The position numbers were made by a program, and so were the translations under genes. Positions 13,324 to 14,604 of a DNA stretch of 14,604 nucleotides are shown in pieces (positions within the stretch are counted from its first letter, which is position 1; every line of letters begins with the position of its first letter). The notes under the pieces are model-generated. The model worked only from the letters and a program-made list of their open reading frames with translations. It searched no databases and had not been told where the DNA came from. Source of the stretch: an uncultured Collinsella sp. (GTDB taxonomy: Bacteria; Actinomycetota; Coriobacteriia; Coriobacteriales; Coriobacteriaceae); contig URWS01000005.1 of the NCBI GenBank assembly GCA_900551605.1, positions 1-14,604 of the forward strand, in the 5' to 3' direction.

Positions 13324-13746
13324 ATGCCCGATAAAAAGTTGACTGACGAGTTACTCAATGAACTTCTCGACGCGCCAAACATCGATGGCTATATCAAAGA
13401 ACACGACTTTGCCGCCCCGTCGCTTTCGGACTACCTTAAGCAACTGCTGCAGGAAAAGGGCTTGGAGCGTTCGCGCGTGGTGCGTATGGCCGACCTCAAC
13501 GAAACGTTTGGCTATCAGATTTTTACGGGTGCGCGCCACCCGAGTCGAAATAAAGTGCTGCAGATTGCATTCGCGATGGCGTTATCGATGAAGGAGACCA
13601 ACCGCGCACTTACGGCTGCCGGGGCAAACGTCCTCAACTGCAAGGACCGTCGTGATGCGATTATCATCTTCTGCATCGATCGTGGCTGCAGCCTGCAAAA
13701 GGTCAATGAGGAGCTGTATCGCTTTGGCGAGGAGACGGTGAGTTAA
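13324..13746 (+). CDS. Small HTH-like protein upstream of a Ser/Thr kinase
   Basis: A 140-residue protein, no transmembrane segment. Residues about 33-105 (SLSDYLKQLLQEKGLERSRVVRMADLNETFGYQIFTGARHPSRNKVLQIAFAMALSMKETNRALTAAG) have the helical layout of a Cro/C1-type HTH. The C-terminal part (DAIIIFCIDRGCSLQKVNEELYRFGEETV) looks helical and could mediate contacts. GGGAGGTGA (13309-13317) precedes the ATG. The kinase gene begins about 95 bases downstream with a possible promoter of its own, so the two are neighbours rather than a proven operon. DNA binding is inferred from the pattern; the pairing suggests it could be a kinase substrate. Confidence 0.72.
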   Translation: MPDKKLTDELLNELLDAPNIDGYIKEHDFAAPSLSDYLKQLLQEKGLERSRVVRMADLNETFGYQIFTGARHPSRNKVLQIAFAMALSMKETNRALTAAGANVLNCKDRRDAIIIFCIDRGCSLQKVNEELYRFGEETVS

Positions 13747-13776
13747 CGGCTGACTGTTGGTGGCAGGGCCGTCCGC

Positions 13777-13826
13777 TATATTTCAAACGTGCAGGGCACG
13801 GGTGCTACAGGGCGTCTGTGCCCTGC
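13777..13826 (+). promoter_or_regulatory. Possible -10 box and leader hairpin of the kinase gene
   Basis: TATATT (13777-13782) may be a -10 box; the -35 is poor. GCAGGGCAC (13791-13799) and GTGCCCTGC (13818-13826) form a perfect 9-bp stem with an 18-nt loop, ending 15 bases before the chosen start. No T-run follows, so it is a leader structure rather than a terminator. Confidence 0.4.
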
Positions 13827-13841
13827 GCTATGATGGACGCT

Positions 13842-14558
13842 ATGGATACTCAGAACCCAACATATTCCGATGATGAGCTGACTGCCGCGCTCGCCGAGCA
13901 CCTGGCGTCGTTTGACCGCGATGACAGCTATCGCGTGGAACGCGTGCTAAAGCGCTCGGACGTTGAGACAACCGAACTCGTGTGCTTTGAGGGTTCTGGT
14001 GGTGGCTCGCTCGGCCCCTTTGTCCGCAAACGCATCGATGCTTCGGCCCAGATTGGCGGGGCATATGAGCGCCTGTTTGCGGCCCAGCGTGCCGGACGGC
14101 GTTTTGAGCACCTGCCCCGGATTGTCGATTGCCGCCGTGCGGGCGACGAGCTTGACGTGGTGATGGAATACATTGAAGGCGAGACGCTCGAGGCCTTGGT
14201 GGGACGTTTGGGTGCGACCCCCGATTATGCGCGCGGGTTGTTTCCGGCCCTGTGTGATGCGGTGGCAGAGCTCCATGCTGGATTTGGCGAGGTGGGGAAA
14301 GCGCCGGCTCCGATTATCCATCGCGACCTTAAACCTTCGAACATCATCGTGTCGGGCGTGAGATATGCCGCCGATGCCGGCATGACCTTCTCGTCGCTGG
14401 TGATTATTGACCTGGGAATCGCGCGCGCTTGGCGCGAAGGCGCCGATGCCGATACCGTCAAGTTTGGCACACGGCCCTACGCGCCACCCGAGCAGTATGG
14501 GTTTGGGCAGACGAGCGTGCGAAGCGATGTGTACGCGCTGGGCGCCCTGCTGTTCTTC
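13842..14558 (+). CDS. Serine/threonine protein kinase, 3' end missing
   Basis: Eukaryotic-like kinase domain; 239 genuine residues are present. The nucleotide loop GSGGGSLGPF (51-60) is atypical and K63 in VRKRID is the likely ATP lysine, with E75 as its partner. The catalytic loop is HRDLKPSN (160-167), the metal-binding motif is DLG (190-192) instead of DFG, the activation segment FGTRPYAPPEQYG holds the APE-like motif (214-217), and SDVYALG follows. After base 14558 the frame enters adapter sequence, adding a false SLIHI and stop, so the C-lobe end and any sensor or membrane part are unknown. Starts at 13830 and 13833 are also in frame; 13842 has only a weak GGA ahead. A cytosolic kinase domain is certain; its targets are unknown. 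Confidence 0.9.
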
Positions 14559-14604
14559 CTGTCTCTTATACACATCTGACGCTGCCGACGATCGCATAAG
14601 TGTA
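14559..14604. other. Illumina Nextera adapter read-through (not genomic)
   Basis: 14559-14577 is the 19-base Tn5 mosaic end CTGTCTCTTATACACATCT, and 14578-14591 is GACGCTGCCGACGA, the Nextera read-2-side adapter. Then come an 8-base index position (14592-14599, TCGCATAA) and GTGTA, the start of the following primer sequence. From memory the index is the reverse complement of Nextera XT S522. This is library sequence left on the contig end. Confidence 0.97.

Noticed and set aside
1..14558. CRISPR array, tRNA, rRNA, transposase or phage genes
   Set aside because: No regularly spaced direct repeats, cloverleaf-like tRNA sequence or recognisable mobile-element protein was seen.
13947..14597. 216-codon minus-strand frame starting MRSSAASDVYKRQ
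   Set aside because: Its start lies in the adapter, and the SAASDVYKRQ peptide is translated adapter; the rest is antisense to the kinase.

Overview
The window looks like a chromosome segment from a high-GC, fermentative, gut-type actinobacterium of the Coriobacteriia, most like Collinsella. That is inferred from the GC-rich codon use, an L-lactate dehydrogenase, the acetyl-type lysine/diaminopimelate (DAP) genes and the short intergenic gaps; no database was searched. The last 46 bases (14559-14604) are not genomic. They are an Illumina Nextera adapter read-through, so the window is the end of a contig and its final gene is cut there.

Layout. 1-1185: 3' part of a glutamine-dependent NAD+ synthetase gene, followed by an intrinsic terminator. 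1304-2467: a class I/II PLP aminotransferase of the DAP aminotransferase type. 2669-3619: L-lactate dehydrogenase with its terminator. 3747-4907: a DUF2974/Mbeg1-like alpha/beta hydrolase flanked by two inverted copies of a 32-nt element. 5019-6023: an NdpA/YejK-type nucleoid-associated protein. 6024-6267: a convergent intergenic region with a bidirectional terminator, a 98-nt nested-hairpin element and a second hairpin. 6268-10069 (minus strand): a lysine biosynthesis operon in the order lysA-dapA-dapB-dapH. Here lysA and dapA form one uninterrupted reading frame of 769 codons. The operon is preceded by a lysine riboswitch (aptamer 10141-10297). 10447-11634 (plus strand, divergent): an M20-family amidohydrolase that fits N-acetyl-DAP deacetylase. 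11737-12331: a HigB/HigA toxin-antitoxin pair. 12361-12684: a small membrane protein. 12848-13291: a membrane-anchored FxLYD-domain protein whose ribosome binding site lies inside a 14-bp hairpin. 13324-13746: a small HTH-like protein. 13842-14558: a Ser/Thr protein kinase truncated by the adapter.

How the genes work together. LysA, DapA, DapB, DapH and the M20 deacetylase, plus possibly the aminotransferase at 1304, cover the acetylase route from aspartate semialdehyde to meso-DAP and lysine, apart from the epimerase DapF. The riboswitch would shut the minus-strand operon when lysine is plentiful. DapA lacks the residues that bind lysine allosterically in E. coli DapA, so control probably sits mainly at the RNA level. 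The right-hand third (toxin-antitoxin, membrane protein, FxLYD protein, HTH protein and kinase) is accessory in character and holds the least understood genes. No tRNA, rRNA, CRISPR array, insertion sequence or phage gene was seen.
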